A DNA stretch of 64,000 bases from an uncultured Clostridia bacterium (lineage in GTDB: Bacteria; Bacillota; Clostridia; TANB77; CAG-508), in contig CANRNC010000006.1 of assembly GCA_947631915.1 (NCBI GenBank), positions 1 through 64,000 of the forward strand. Direction: 5' to 3'. Position 1 is the stretch's first letter, and every line of letters begins with the position of its first letter. The notes beneath the pieces are model-generated. The model searched no databases. It saw only the letters and a list, made by a program, of their open reading frames with translations, and had not been told where the DNA came from. A program made the translations under genes and the position numbers. This document shows positions 26,916-36,342 of this stretch, piece by piece.

Positions 26916-27899
26916 TTACTTGTTGTAGTCCGTAATTCTGATGACTTTATTGCCATCATCATCATTAGCTGCCATGTTGATGTCTTTGTACTTCTTCTTT
27001 TGAGGAGTACGTGCGAATCCAAGTCTCTTATCTGTAGACTGTTCTTCTCGCACCAAAGAGGCACTAACTAACACAGCTAAAATCAAATTGCCCAACCAGA
27101 ATACTCCAATTCCTATAATTGACGAATTAAATATATTTCCTTGAACAAGTCTTGAAAATGCATTAATTGCTTCAATTACAAGTTTCATAAGTACTGGTGG
27201 TATTAGCATTACGGCTTCAGCTGCCCAAGTTATAACAATTCCTGTCTTTGTACGGATTTTATCATGTGACGTACCTTCCGCTAATATTACCATAATTGTA
27301 GCTATAGCCACAGTTACTAAGAAGAAAATCGTCTTAATCTCTCCCGTTCCTTGTAAACCAGACCAATGTATAACTCTCCACAGCGCCGAATTAGCTAACC
27401 ATGTGATTATTACCCAGTTAACAATTCTCCAGAGTCTATGGAATAAAAGCAAAAATTTCTGCTTTTTTTCTTTTTGTTCTTCCGCCTGCTCTTTGGGAGA
27501 TTTCTGGTACCGTTCCTCATCCTCATATGGTTCATCATCCGGGTCTTCTTCGCTTTCGTACTTATTTACATCGCTGTAATCGTACTCTTGATAATGTCCA
27601 TTCTGATAATCATCCTCTTGATAAACCTCATCCTGATAACTATCATCCTGATAATCGTCATTCTGATAATCGTCGTTCTGATAATCATCGTTCTGATAAT
27701 CGTCATTTTGATAATCGTCGTTCTGATAATCATCGTTCTGATAATCATCCTCTTGAGAATCATTATCTTGAGAATTGTCGATCTTACTTATTTTTTTGTA
27801 TTGATTTTTTGCCGCCTTCTTTTGTTGCTTCATCTGTTTTAGCATTGCCTCTCTTTCTTTCTCAATTTTTTTCCGTCTTTCCTCAAGTTCAATGTTCAT
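26916..27899 (-). CDS. Membrane protein with N-terminal DDYQN tandem repeats
   Basis: 327 residues. A basic coiled-coil start (ELEERRKKIEKEREAMLKQMK), then an acidic region with ten or more 5-residue repeats (DDYQN, residues about 52-110), a Lys/Glu-rich hinge, and three to four hydrophobic helices (WVIITWLANSALWRVI, TIFFLVTVAIATIMVILAE, GIVITWAAEAVMLIPPVL, IIGIGVFWLGNLILAVLVSA). No known family recognised. Base use is visibly richer in G and C than the neighbours. ATG at 27899 has GGAGG five nt upstream; an ATG at 27911 has none. It has its own terminator and stands alone. Confidence 0.7.
   Translation of the reverse strand: MNIELEERRKKIEKEREAMLKQMKQQKKAAKNQYKKISKIDNSQDNDSQEDDYQNDDYQNDDYQNDDYQNDDYQNDDYQNDDYQDDSYQDEVYQEDDYQNGHYQEYDYSDVNKYESEEDPDDEPYEDEERYQKSPKEQAEEQKEKKQKFLLLFHRLWRIVNWVIITWLANSALWRVIHWSGLQGTGEIKTIFFLVTVAIATIMVILAEGTSHDKIRTKTGIVITWAAEAVMLIPPVLMKLVIEAINAFSRLVQGNIFNSSIIGIGVFWLGNLILAVLVSASLVREEQSTDKRLGFARTPQKKKYKDINMAANDDDGNKVIRITDYNK
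27601..27750. repeat. 15-bp tandem repeat (VNTR) in the membrane protein gene
   Basis: Ten consecutive 15-bp units of the form TTCTGATAATCGTCG; those from 27646 on are nearly identical, the outer ones diverged. The unit length is a multiple of three, so copy-number change keeps the frame. Confidence 0.9.
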
Positions 27900-27995
27900 T
27901 TTTTCCTCCATTTTCTTATAAAGTCGAGTTGCATTTTTTACTCGACAACAATAGTTATCAATAATATTATATCACCTTTTTAGCAATAAATCAAA

Positions 27996-28868
27996 TCATA
28001 CAATTTTCTTAAATCCTTGTCCCAGAGCTTCTCTTGCATTTGATATGACTAAAAAGGCTTTAGGATCTATTCTACTTGCTATTCTTTTAATCCTTGAAAC
28101 TTCTCCCCTTGAAGCTACACACCATAGCATCATCCTATCTTTTTCATGGTACATACCTTGTGCATATATTCCTGTACTCCCTCTCCCTATCTTTACGCCA
28201 ATCTGTTTTGCTATTTCCTCATATCTATTAGATACAATAAATATCATCTTTGTAAAATTTGTTCCTTCAAAAATTATATCTATCATTTGACCTGACAAAT
28301 AAATTGCAATTACAGAATACAAAGCTATTTCTATTTCTCTAAAAAATAACACGTTTAATCCAACTATAAAACAATCTGCTATAACTATAATATTTCCTGT
28401 CTTTGCCGAAGGCCTGAATTTTGTTATTATATTACTTAATAAATCTGAACCTCCTGTTGAAGCATTTGCTTTTAAAATAATTGCTGTGCCTATTCCTATT
28501 AATATTCCTCCATAAATACTTGCAAGTAGTCTATCTCCAGTTATAGCTTGTATTCCTTCAAATATATTCAAAAATAATGAAAGAAGTGCTGTTCCTATTA
28601 TTGCTTTTATAAAAAATCTTCTTCCTAGCTTAAATAATGCAATTGCAAACAAAGGTAGATTTAATATTATAATTGTAGTTCCCATTTGGAAACCAAATAA
28701 GTAATATGTTATTGTAGCAATTCCTGAAAATCCTCCTGAAGATAACTGATTTGGTAGAAGAAAAAAAGCTGTTCCGCTTGCTATAATTGCAGAGCCTATT
28801 ATCGTTAATATTAAATCCTTTATCCATCTTCTCGTTATTACATATATTTTTTTTGCTCTATATGTCAT
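27996..28868 (-). CDS. YitT-family membrane protein (DUF161 + DUF2179)
   Basis: Five to six hydrophobic spans in the first 190 residues (GSAIIASGTAFFLLPNQLSSGGFSGIATI is the family signature), followed by a soluble C-terminal DUF2179 domain (FIVSNRYEEIAKQIGVKIGRGSTGIYAQGMY). Family members are widespread in Firmicutes and of unproven function, probably transport. ATG at 28868 has AGGTGG 8 nt upstream; a GTG at 28880 is less likely. Transcribed alone, with a dispersed repeat just upstream. Confidence 0.85.
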   Translation of the reverse strand: MTYRAKKIYVITRRWIKDLILTIIGSAIIASGTAFFLLPNQLSSGGFSGIATITYYLFGFQMGTTIIILNLPLFAIALFKLGRRFFIKAIIGTALLSLFLNIFEGIQAITGDRLLASIYGGILIGIGTAIILKANASTGGSDLLSNIITKFRPSAKTGNIIVIADCFIVGLNVLFFREIEIALYSVIAIYLSGQMIDIIFEGTNFTKMIFIVSNRYEEIAKQIGVKIGRGSTGIYAQGMYHEKDRMMLWCVASRGEVSRIKRIASRIDPKAFLVISNAREALGQGFKKIV

Positions 28869-28894
28869 TATCTGCACCACCTATATTTATTATG

Positions 28895-28918
28895 TGTAGA
28901 GGCACGGTGCACCGTACC
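28895..28918. repeat. Dispersed palindromic repeat, copy 5 (reverse orientation)
   Basis: TGTAGAGGCACGGTGC followed by ACCGTACC. Same stem as copy 4, but with the TGTAG flank on the left, so it is inserted the other way round. Confidence 0.7.
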
Positions 28919-28980
28919 AGTTTTTCGCCAAATTAAAAACCCTTATAATGTATTATCTACATCATAAGGGTTTTTATGTA

Positions 28981-29859
28981 TTAATCTTCATAAATTGTTA
29001 AAATCTTCATTTCTGATCTTCCTGGTTTTATTTTTTCATTTGGTATTACTTGCATTTCCACTAAATATAAATCTTTAAATTTAGTAATGTTCTCATTTTC
29101 ATATCCAATTACATTATCAACATTTTTGGGATTAACTTCCACTTTTACTTCTTTAACTTTGTTATTATATTTTTTAATCTTTCCCACTATACTATCATAC
29201 CAAATGCTATCTTCTACCAATTGCGGAAAATCTTTATGTATTGGTCCTGCAATAATTTTTATTTTTTTCTTTTCATCATCCTTCAATCTTTCTTCATCCA
29301 GAATTCCAACAGTTATTGCTTTTATACTCTTTTTATTAAACATATAGATAAGTTCTTTACACCTTTCTATTGCTTGTGTAAGTAGTAATGGTTCATACTC
29401 ATTATTTTTATAACTTTCTGCTAATTCTGTTCCTTCAATTACTAAAACTGGATATATTCTTACTAAACTTGGTCTAAACTTAATTAAATATTTTGCACTT
29501 TCTTGCTCATCTATTCTAGTACTATCAGGAAATCCCACCATTAACTGATAACCTAATTTTAGTCTACTTCTTTTAATTAATTTAGATGCTTTCTTTATAT
29601 CTTCCATATTATAATTAGCTTTATATTTCTTTAGTATAAAATTATTTGCAATTTTTATTTCCAATTCTACAGTTATTACATTATATTGTTTTAATAACTT
29701 TAACAGTTCTCTTGTAACTTTCCTTGGTTCTATTGACACATGTATCTTTTCTAGTCCTTCGCTTTGCATCTTTTTATTTGCATCTTGCAGAAATTTTTCT
29801 CTATCGCTTTGTTCTACTTTAGTTAAACTTCCGGCATAATATTGTTTATATTCCTTCAT
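28981..29859 (-). CDS. Radical-SAM-family protein lacking the CxxxCxxC cluster
   Basis: The 292 residues align by eye with the downstream two thirds of the radical-SAM protein commonly found beside rnc in Clostridia: YYAGSLTKVEQ corresponds to the usual F-G-G-S-F-T, HVSIEPRKVTRELLKLL to the (S/T)TRPD segment, and YQLMVGFPDSTRIDEQ to the conserved GLPG-like block. The N-terminal part with the iron-sulphur CxxxCxxC motif is missing; only 20 bp separate this gene from rnc, so it is not simply misread. The only cysteine is in IERCKEL. A good AAAGGA site precedes the ATG and the frame is clean, so a protein is probably made, but it cannot be a normal radical SAM enzyme. Confidence 0.65.
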   Translation of the reverse strand: MKEYKQYYAGSLTKVEQSDREKFLQDANKKMQSEGLEKIHVSIEPRKVTRELLKLLKQYNVITVELEIKIANNFILKKYKANYNMEDIKKASKLIKRSRLKLGYQLMVGFPDSTRIDEQESAKYLIKFRPSLVRIYPVLVIEGTELAESYKNNEYEPLLLTQAIERCKELIYMFNKKSIKAITVGILDEERLKDDEKKKIKIIAGPIHKDFPQLVEDSIWYDSIVGKIKKYNNKVKEVKVEVNPKNVDNVIGYENENITKFKDLYLVEMQVIPNEKIKPGRSEMKILTIYED

Positions 29860-29880
29860 TTTAATACCATTCCTTTCGTT

Positions 29881-30549
29881 TTAATTTTCAAGTGCATGTT
29901 GTGCTGCTTGCATTTCTGCGGATTTCTTGCTTTTTCCTTCGCCAACTGCTAATTTTTTTCCATTACATGATACTTGGGCTTTAAATCTCTTATCATGATC
30001 CGGTCCTGATTCTTCTATTATTTCATAAACAATTTTTACATTACCGTTTATTTGTAGTTTTTCTTGTAATACAGTTTTGTAATCTTTAACTCCTACATGT
30101 TGAGTTGCTTGTTCTATTGCATCTTTTAAATTATCTATTATAAATTTTTTTGCAACCTCTATACCTCCATCAATGCACATACCTGCTATCACAGCTTCAA
30201 CGCTATCTGCTAAAATTGCTTTTAATTTTGTTTTATCATTATGTTGCTCACTTTTCCCCAAAAGTAAGAAATCACTAAAATTATGCCTTAAAGCCACTTC
30301 ATATAAACTGTCTTCGCATACTACAGTTGCTCTAACTTTAGTCATTTCTCCTTCTTTTAACTTTGAGTATTTATTATATATAAATTCACTTGATACATAT
30401 TCTAGAATGCTATCTCCAAAGAATTCTAATTTTTCATTGCTTTGAATATTTTTTGTATTTGCATAAGATGTGTGAGTAAGTGCTTGTTCTAAAATCTTCT
30501 TATCTTTAAAAGTATAGCCTATGCTATTTTCCAATAATGTAAAATCCAT
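29881..30549 (-). CDS. rnc: Ribonuclease III
   Basis: A double-strand-specific RNase for rRNA processing. Catalytic signature NEKLEFFGDSILEYVSSEFIY (residues about 38-58), second acidic site DSVEAVIAGMCIDGG, and a C-terminal dsRBD (TVLQEKLQINGN...CNGKKLAVGEGKSKKSAEMQAAQHAL). At 222 aa it has family size. AGGAGG precedes the ATG. smc and ftsY, often next in the operon, are not here. Confidence 0.96.
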   Translation of the reverse strand: MDFTLLENSIGYTFKDKKILEQALTHTSYANTKNIQSNEKLEFFGDSILEYVSSEFIYNKYSKLKEGEMTKVRATVVCEDSLYEVALRHNFSDFLLLGKSEQHNDKTKLKAILADSVEAVIAGMCIDGGIEVAKKFIIDNLKDAIEQATQHVGVKDYKTVLQEKLQINGNVKIVYEIIEESGPDHDKRFKAQVSCNGKKLAVGEGKSKKSAEMQAAQHALEN

Positions 30550-30571
30550 ATACTCCTCCTATTATGTTGGT

Positions 30572-30600
30572 ATTATATATCGTATTAATTAAAAAATCAA
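30572..30600 (-). promoter_or_regulatory. Promoter of rnc
   Basis: TTGATT (30595-30600), 17-bp spacer, TATAAT (30572-30577). Confidence 0.7.
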
Positions 30601-30739
30601 TAACATTAAATTAAATATTTATAAAATGAAATTATCCAATTATTTACATTGTTTTTGTCTTTATTTTATGTTAATCTATATTTATAAAGAATATTCAGCT
30701 AATTTTAGAATATCTATGTCTAGAAAGGAATGTTTTATT

Positions 30740-30991
30740 ATGATAGCTAAAATAATTAGTATATACAGTTCTATGGATAAAAAAACAAAAAAATTAATGA
30801 CGAATGGTTTAATTTTCTGTTTTATATTAGCGGTTATATCAAGCCTATTATTACTTATATACGACCTGTTTTATAGCTCTATTACACTTTATTACATAGG
30901 TTTTTATTTATTTAAAAACAGCATTTTATTTGCAAGTATCTTTTTAGTATTTGCATTAGGGTTTGATAGATTAAAGAAAGAATTAGAGTAA
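30740..30991 (+). CDS. Conserved small two-span membrane protein
   Basis: 83 residues: a short basic head (MIAKIISIYSSMDKKTKKLM), span one GLIFCFILAVISSLLLLIY and span two NSILFASIFLVFALGFD, ending LKKELE. The upstream frame is open to 30626 but AAAGGA sits 10 nt before the ATG at 30740. Similar short proteins occur in other Clostridia as I recall; no function known. Convergent with the DUF2974 gene over a shared terminator. Confidence 0.6.
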   Translation: MIAKIISIYSSMDKKTKKLMTNGLIFCFILAVISSLLLLIYDLFYSSITLYYIGFYLFKNSILFASIFLVFALGFDRLKKELE

Positions 30992-30997
30992 TAAATC

Positions 30998-31034
30998 AAA
31001 GTGAGGGAGTTTTTAAAAAAAGCTCCCTCACTTT
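30998..31034. terminator. Bidirectional terminator
   Basis: AAAGTGAGGGAG (30998-31009) pairs perfectly with 31023-31034. Inner T5/A7 can extend the stem. It serves the small membrane protein (plus) and the DUF2974 gene (minus). Confidence 0.8.
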
Positions 31035-31036
31035 AT

Positions 31037-32224
31037 CTAGCATTCATTTAAATTTTTCTTAAGTCTCCCAAAATATTTTTTATCAAATTCCTCTACTTTC
31101 ATTTTACTTTTATTAGTATATTCTATTCTAATATTATCAATTTTATTTGTTTCTTCTTCTTTAATACTATTCATGTAAGATGTTATTATAATTCTAATCA
31201 TATTAGTGATAATTTTTTTGTCTTCTGCTGATATTTCTCTATATTTTCTTAATATTTTAGGAAGATTCTCCTTCAAATTGCTAGAAAGTTCTCCAAAAGT
31301 ATCTGCGTCTGTAGAATAAAACAATTCAAATATTGTCTCTATAAGTACTTTTCTTTGTTCACTTGTCGTTGTTTCTAACCAATCTGTTAATGTTTTATCT
31401 ATATATTCGCTTATATTTGTATTTTTTTCAGATTTTATTAAATCATCTTTCAATACTTGCCAAGAGTATATATCATGTTGCCATATTGCTTTTTCTGTAC
31501 TTAATGCTATTGTAATTTTCTCTTTATGGTTTAATACTCTTCCAATTATTGATTCTTGTGGTATATAAGTTTCTATTTTACGTATAATTCTATCATTTGA
31601 ATATTTATCAATTATACTTTTATTAAAACCTGGTCCATCATAATTATAAACTTTTATTATTCTATCTTGTATATCTTTTGAAACAGAAATTGCAGAATAA
31701 ATAGCAACATTTCCTCCTTTTGAATGACCTCCAATTCTAATTCTCTTGTCAGAATACTTTTTTGATATATTTTCTAGGTATTCTTTTCCTGCAATTTGGC
31801 ATGGAACATTATCCATAAATGCCATATTAAAATCTTCTTTCCAGCCATTTATTGTGCTATCTGTTCCGATAAAAGAAACATACATTTCCTTGTCTGATAT
31901 ATGAACTGTAATTGCTGAAAACTGTTGTTCATTTTCTTTACTGCTTGTTTTAACATAGTCTGTAACAATCATATTTTTAAATCTTTTACTTTGACCTAAA
32001 TATGTTATCAATTCCTTATCACCATTATATAAAAATTGATCATTATCTATATCTTTCATTTTTTCTGAAATACTTCCAATTGTTTCACTTTTACTCATCT
32101 TAATTCTGTCAAATAATAGATATGAAAATCTTGCTAAAATCATACTATCTATCTCATTAAATTTAAAATTTCGATTAATAGGAATATCTCCTCTCCATAA
32201 TAGATAATCATTTATATTTGCCAT
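31037..32224 (-). CDS. Lipase-like alpha/beta hydrolase (DUF2974)
   Basis: A 395-residue protein with an N-terminal NINDYLLWRGD start typical of DUF2974, then an alpha/beta hydrolase core. The nucleophile elbow is GGHSKGGN (Ser 168). FIGTDSTINGWKEDFNMAF and YNYDGPGF are further family blocks. The C-terminal half is helical. Close relatives include a staphylococcal/streptococcal lipase-like group; the substrate is unknown. No signal peptide, so probably cytosolic. AAAGGAG precedes the ATG. Confidence 0.82.
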   Translation of the reverse strand: MANINDYLLWRGDIPINRNFKFNEIDSMILARFSYLLFDRIKMSKSETIGSISEKMKDIDNDQFLYNGDKELITYLGQSKRFKNMIVTDYVKTSSKENEQQFSAITVHISDKEMYVSFIGTDSTINGWKEDFNMAFMDNVPCQIAGKEYLENISKKYSDKRIRIGGHSKGGNVAIYSAISVSKDIQDRIIKVYNYDGPGFNKSIIDKYSNDRIIRKIETYIPQESIIGRVLNHKEKITIALSTEKAIWQHDIYSWQVLKDDLIKSEKNTNISEYIDKTLTDWLETTTSEQRKVLIETIFELFYSTDADTFGELSSNLKENLPKILRKYREISAEDKKIITNMIRIIITSYMNSIKEEETNKIDNIRIEYTNKSKMKVEEFDKKYFGRLKKNLNEC

Positions 32225-32297
32225 ATTTTTGCTCCTTTATTTTTTTACTTATACTTCAAATAGAATATTTTAAGTACATATTTACAGTTATTATTAC

Positions 32298-32846
32298 CTA
32301 CACTTCATATTCATCTAGTTGGCAATTCTTAATTCTAATTACTTCCTCTGGTTCAGTAGGTAAACCGTTGAAATACCAATTTGCACTTCTTAAGAAAAAT
32401 CCATGTGATACAATAAGTATTGTTTCTACTTTACCCTTATATTCATTTATTATTTTATCTAAAAATTTAAAAACTCTTTTCGTATATGTCTTACAATCTT
32501 CTCCATTTTCTACAGGAACATTCTTTGTGTAATACCTTATTTCATTAAATATTTCTTGCTCGTTAGGTTGTCCTTCATAAATTCCTAAATTTCTCTCTAT
32601 TACATCATCATCTATAATTATATCTAGATTATGATTTTCATTTATAATTTCAGCTGTTTTTCTAGCACGTTTTAATGGTGAAGATATAATAATGTCTATA
32701 TGTTCGTCTTTTAATTTATCTCTTAAAACTTTAGCTTGTTCAATTCCTTCTTCATTTAACTCTATATCAGTTAATCCTGCTGCCCTTTTTTCAATATTCC
32801 AACTTGTTTTTCCGTGTCTTACTATTAATAATTTCATTATATTCAT
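32298..32846 (-). CDS. Histidine phosphatase (phosphoglycerate-mutase-like) family protein
   Basis: 182 residues with the phosphohistidine motif LLIVRHGKTSWN (residues 6-17), a second catalytic Arg in SSPLKRARKTAEII, the acid in ERNLGIYEG, and the second His in LIVSHGFFLR. Likely a small-molecule or protein phosphatase rather than a glycolytic mutase. The start may be the ATG at 32846 (AAAGG 11 nt upstream) or 32837. It follows gatB after a 60-nt imperfect palindrome. Confidence 0.88.
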   Translation of the reverse strand: MNIMKLLIVRHGKTSWNIEKRAAGLTDIELNEEGIEQAKVLRDKLKDEHIDIIISSPLKRARKTAEIINENHNLDIIIDDDVIERNLGIYEGQPNEQEIFNEIRYYTKNVPVENGEDCKTYTKRVFKFLDKIINEYKGKVETILIVSHGFFLRSANWYFNGLPTEPEEVIRIKNCQLDEYEV

Positions 32847-32880
32847 TTTCTTAATAACCTTTATTTTTAATAATTTGAAA

Positions 32881-32940
32881 CAGAGCTTTTAACTTACAAT
32901 TTTGAGCTTAAGGCCTGAAAACTGTAAATCAAAAACTCTG
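32881..32940. repeat. 60-nt imperfect palindrome after gatB
   Basis: Ends CAGAG and CTCTG. Going inward, TTTT/AAAA, TTACA/TGTAA and TTTT/AAAA pair, with centre AGCTTAAGGCCT. On the leftward transcript it lies just after gatB and is followed by UUUC, so it may act as a terminator or as an RNA processing site. Confidence 0.6.
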
Positions 32941-32950
32941 CCCCAATTGT

Positions 32951-34390
32951 CTATTTATTTAATTCTTCTTTAAACATTTGATTTAACATTTGTGGATTTG
33001 CTTTTCCTTTTGTTTCTTTCATTGCTTGACCTACTAGGAATCCTAGAGCTCTATCCTTTCCTGCTTTATAGTCTGCAACAGATTGAGGATTTGCTTCTAA
33101 TATTTTCATAACAACTTCTTTTATTGCACCTTCATCAGAAATCTGTATCCAACCATTCTCTTTTATTATTTCTTCTGGTTCTTTGGCATCATCAAACATT
33201 TTCTCTAGAACTTTTTTAGCTATTGAACTACTAATTGTTCCTTTTTCTATTAGCTCGATCAATTCTGCTAAATTTTTTCCAGTAAATTTTATATCTGATG
33301 GTTCCATTTCTCTCTCATTTAGTATTCTAGATATATCTGACATAATCCAATTACATACTGCTTTTGGATTATTAGAAATCTTTGTTGCTTCTTCAAATAA
33401 ATTAGATAAATATTTAGATGCTGTTAATCCATCTGCTTCTTTTTGAGTTAACTTATAATCATCTAGATATCTTTGTTTTCTACTTTCTGGCAATTCTGGC
33501 AAATTATCCTTTATGTTTTGAATATACTCATCTGAAAGTCTAATTGCAACTAAATCTGGATCTGGAAAATATCTATAATCTTGAGCATCCTCTTTATCTC
33601 TCATTGAAAATGTTCTACCTGATACATCATCCCATCTCAAAGTCTCTTGTTCTATCTTTCCACCATTTTCAATAATTTCTATTTGACGAACTCTTTCGTA
33701 TTCTATTGCTCTTACAATACTTCTAAAAGAGTTCATATTTTTCATTTCAGTTCTTGTTCCAAATTCTGTATCACCTTTTTTTCTAACAGAAACGTTTACA
33801 TCTGCTCTGAAAGATCCTTCCTGCATTTTACAGTCAGAAACTTCAATGTATTCAAGAATTGATTTTAATTTTTTCAAATAAGCATCAACCTCTGCTGAAC
33901 TTCTCATATCTGGTTCTGAAACTATCTCTATTAATGGTACTCCTGCCCTGTTTAAATCTACTAAACTTCCTTGCCCGAAGTCATCATGATTTAATTTTCC
34001 TGCATCCTCTTCAATATGAATTCTTGTAATTCCTATTTTCTTTTTTTCTCCATCAACTGTTATCTCTATATTTCCATGCTTACATAAAGGTCTATCATAT
34101 TGTGATATTTGGTAAGCCTTTGGTAAATCTGGATAGAAGTAATTTTTTCTATCATTTTTACTATCTCTTTCTATTTCACAGTTTGTAGTAATTCCTGCTT
34201 TTACCGCATATTCTACCACTTTTTCATTAAGCACTGGTAAAGTGCCTGGCATTGCCATACATATTGGGCAAACTTGCGTATTAGGATTTGCTCCGAATTT
34301 TGTTGGACATTTACAGAATATTTTTGTTTTTGTAGATAACTCTGCATGAACTTCAAGCCCTATAACTGTTTCATAATCCTCTATTGACAT
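32951..34390 (-). CDS. gatB: Asp-tRNA(Asn)/Glu-tRNA(Gln) amidotransferase subunit B
   Basis: The subunit that binds the misacylated tRNA and phosphorylates the Asp or Glu side chain. VIGLEVHAELSTKTKIFCKC, the Zn-type CxxC pairs (CKCPT and CPIC), LPKAYQISQYDRPL and the C-terminal YqeY-like helical domain ending in GKANPQMLNQMFKEEL are all present. At 479 aa it is complete. It is the last of the gatC-gatA-gatB set downstream of aspS. Confidence 0.97.
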   Translation of the reverse strand: MSIEDYETVIGLEVHAELSTKTKIFCKCPTKFGANPNTQVCPICMAMPGTLPVLNEKVVEYAVKAGITTNCEIERDSKNDRKNYFYPDLPKAYQISQYDRPLCKHGNIEITVDGEKKKIGITRIHIEEDAGKLNHDDFGQGSLVDLNRAGVPLIEIVSEPDMRSSAEVDAYLKKLKSILEYIEVSDCKMQEGSFRADVNVSVRKKGDTEFGTRTEMKNMNSFRSIVRAIEYERVRQIEIIENGGKIEQETLRWDDVSGRTFSMRDKEDAQDYRYFPDPDLVAIRLSDEYIQNIKDNLPELPESRKQRYLDDYKLTQKEADGLTASKYLSNLFEEATKISNNPKAVCNWIMSDISRILNEREMEPSDIKFTGKNLAELIELIEKGTISSSIAKKVLEKMFDDAKEPEEIIKENGWIQISDEGAIKEVVMKILEANPQSVADYKAGKDRALGFLVGQAMKETKGKANPQMLNQMFKEELNK

Positions 34391-34411
34391 CTATATCCTT
34401 CCTTTCGATTA

Positions 34412-35881
34412 CTAATTTTTAAATTCTGGTTTATAATTATCTCTAAATTTTGTAGCTTGCTCATAAGTATAACCTGTGTTTAATATCGTTTCTTCATCAA
34501 AACGTTTTCCAATTAATTGCATTCCTACTGGCATTCCATTACTATCTATTCCACATGGCAATGATAAACCTGGAAGACCTGCAATATTTACTGATACTGT
34601 ACATATATCTGATAAGTACATCTCTAATGGATTGTCTGATTTCTCTCCTATTTTAAAAGCTGTTGTTGGTGCTGTTGGTGTTAATATAACATCATATTCT
34701 GCAAAAACTTTATCAAATTCATTTTTCACTAAAGTTCTTACTTGTTGACCCTTCTTATAAAAAGCATCATAATATCCTGAACTTAATACATAAGTACCAA
34801 GTATTATTCTTCTTTTTACCTCATCTCCAAAACCTTCACTTCTCGAATTAATATAAATATCTCTTAAATTGTTAAACTTTTCACTTCTATGTCCATATCT
34901 AATTCCATCAAATCTACCTAAATTCGAACTTGCTTCTGCACAAGCAATAATGTAGTATGCTGCAAGTGCATAATTTGCTATATCTAATGAAACTTCCTCT
35001 ACAACTGCTCCTAGCTCTTTATATTTTTCAATAGCTTTTTCTAAAGTTGATTTTACTTCTGGATTAATTCCTTCTGCAAAGAATTCTTTTGGAACTGCTA
35101 TTTTTAAACCTTTTACATCATTTTTTAAGCATTTTGTGTAATCTTTTTTCTCTATATTGGCTGAAGTACTATCTTTTTCGTCATGACCAGCAATTATATT
35201 TAATAATAATGCTGTGTCTTGAACATCCTTTGTAAATGTACCAATTTGATCTAGTGATGACGCATAAGCTACAAGTCCAAATCTTGAAACCAATCCATAA
35301 GTAGGTTTTAATCCTACAACTCCACAGCATCCCGCTGGTTGACGAATACTTCCTCCTGTATCAGAACCTAATGCCCATGGAACCATATTGGCAGAAACTG
35401 CAGCAGCAGATCCTCCTGAAGATCCTCCGGGTACCTTGCTTAAATCCCAAGGATTTTTAGTCTTCTTAAAATATGAGGTCTCTGTTGAACTTCCCATCGC
35501 AAATTCATCCATATTTGTTTTTCCAAGACTTATCATATTTTCAGAATTTATCTTTTCTATAACAGTTGCATTATAAGGAGCCACAAAATTTTCTAACATT
35601 TTAGAAGCACAAGTAGTTTTAACTCCTTCAATACACATATTATCTTTTATTCCTATAGGAATTCCTGCTAAATCTCCTTTTATTTCTCCGCTATTTACTT
35701 TTTCTTCTATTGATTTTGCTTTTTCTAACGCTTCATCTGTAGTTAAAGTTATAAATGCTTGAACATCTTTCTCTTTTTCATTTATTCTATCAATATAAGC
35801 CTTATTAATTTCAGATATTGTAATCTCTTTATTCTTTAACTTTTCTTGTAATTCATGAACTGTTAAATCTATAATATTCAC
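34412..35881 (-). CDS. gatA: Asp-tRNA(Asn)/Glu-tRNA(Gln) amidotransferase subunit A
   Basis: The glutaminase that releases ammonia for GatB. Amidase-signature core [32 protein letters not shown] with the Ser-cisSer-Lys triad; the Lys is in GIPIGIKDN. At 489 aa it is complete. It starts with GTG at 35881 preceded by AGGAGG. It follows gatC by 77 bp and precedes gatB by 21 bp. Confidence 0.97.
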   Translation of the reverse strand: MNIIDLTVHELQEKLKNKEITISEINKAYIDRINEKEKDVQAFITLTTDEALEKAKSIEEKVNSGEIKGDLAGIPIGIKDNMCIEGVKTTCASKMLENFVAPYNATVIEKINSENMISLGKTNMDEFAMGSSTETSYFKKTKNPWDLSKVPGGSSGGSAAAVSANMVPWALGSDTGGSIRQPAGCCGVVGLKPTYGLVSRFGLVAYASSLDQIGTFTKDVQDTALLLNIIAGHDEKDSTSANIEKKDYTKCLKNDVKGLKIAVPKEFFAEGINPEVKSTLEKAIEKYKELGAVVEEVSLDIANYALAAYYIIACAEASSNLGRFDGIRYGHRSEKFNNLRDIYINSRSEGFGDEVKRRIILGTYVLSSGYYDAFYKKGQQVRTLVKNEFDKVFAEYDVILTPTAPTTAFKIGEKSDNPLEMYLSDICTVSVNIAGLPGLSLPCGIDSNGMPVGMQLIGKRFDEETILNTGYTYEQATKFRDNYKPEFKN

Positions 35882-35958
35882 TGCATATCCTCCTATCTAA
35901 TTTTAATTTACCTAACTTAAATTAACAACGTAATGCAACGTTTATTTTTAAACGCTTT

Positions 35959-36246
35959 TTATTGGACTACCTTTGGAACACGAATCATATTATCCTGTTC
36001 ATCAGGAAAATTCTTAATCATTCCATCTATATTATCAAATACTTCTATCTCATCTTTTCTAAATACATTATAAGCATCTCTTTCTCTAACTGTTTCTTTT
36101 AAGCCATCTATTGGTGCTTTATTTACTATATTTGCAAAATTTAATATATCTTGCAAATTTAATAAATATTTCTCTATCTCATCATCTTGCAATTTTAGTC
36201 TTGCAAGTTTAGCAATATGCAATAGTTCTTCTTTCTTTACTTCCAT
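35959..36246 (-). CDS. gatC: Asp-tRNA(Asn)/Glu-tRNA(Gln) amidotransferase subunit C
   Basis: A 95-residue clamp subunit that stabilises GatA-GatB. LLHIAKLARLKLQDDEIEKYLLNLQDILNFANIV is the family core and the end IKNFPDEQDNMIRVPKVV is typical. AAAGGA-type site before the ATG. It follows aspS by 97 bp. Confidence 0.95.
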   Translation of the reverse strand: MEVKKEELLHIAKLARLKLQDDEIEKYLLNLQDILNFANIVNKAPIDGLKETVRERDAYNVFRKDEIEVFDNIDGMIKNFPDEQDNMIRVPKVVQ

Positions 36247-36342
36247 ATAAATCTTTCCTTTCTCTTTATTAAGTTATTATATATCGATTTTCTTTTAAAA
36301 TCAATTTTTTATATACAGAAATTTTGTATATAACTTATTTAT

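Noticed and set aside
27601-27750. Possible CRISPR array
   Set aside because: The units are contiguous 15-bp repeats without spacers and lie in a coding frame.
27527-27964. Plus-strand frame encoding DNHRSDN-like repeats
   Set aside because: A by-product of the 15-bp tandem repeat read on the wrong strand; the minus frame has a start, helices and a terminator.
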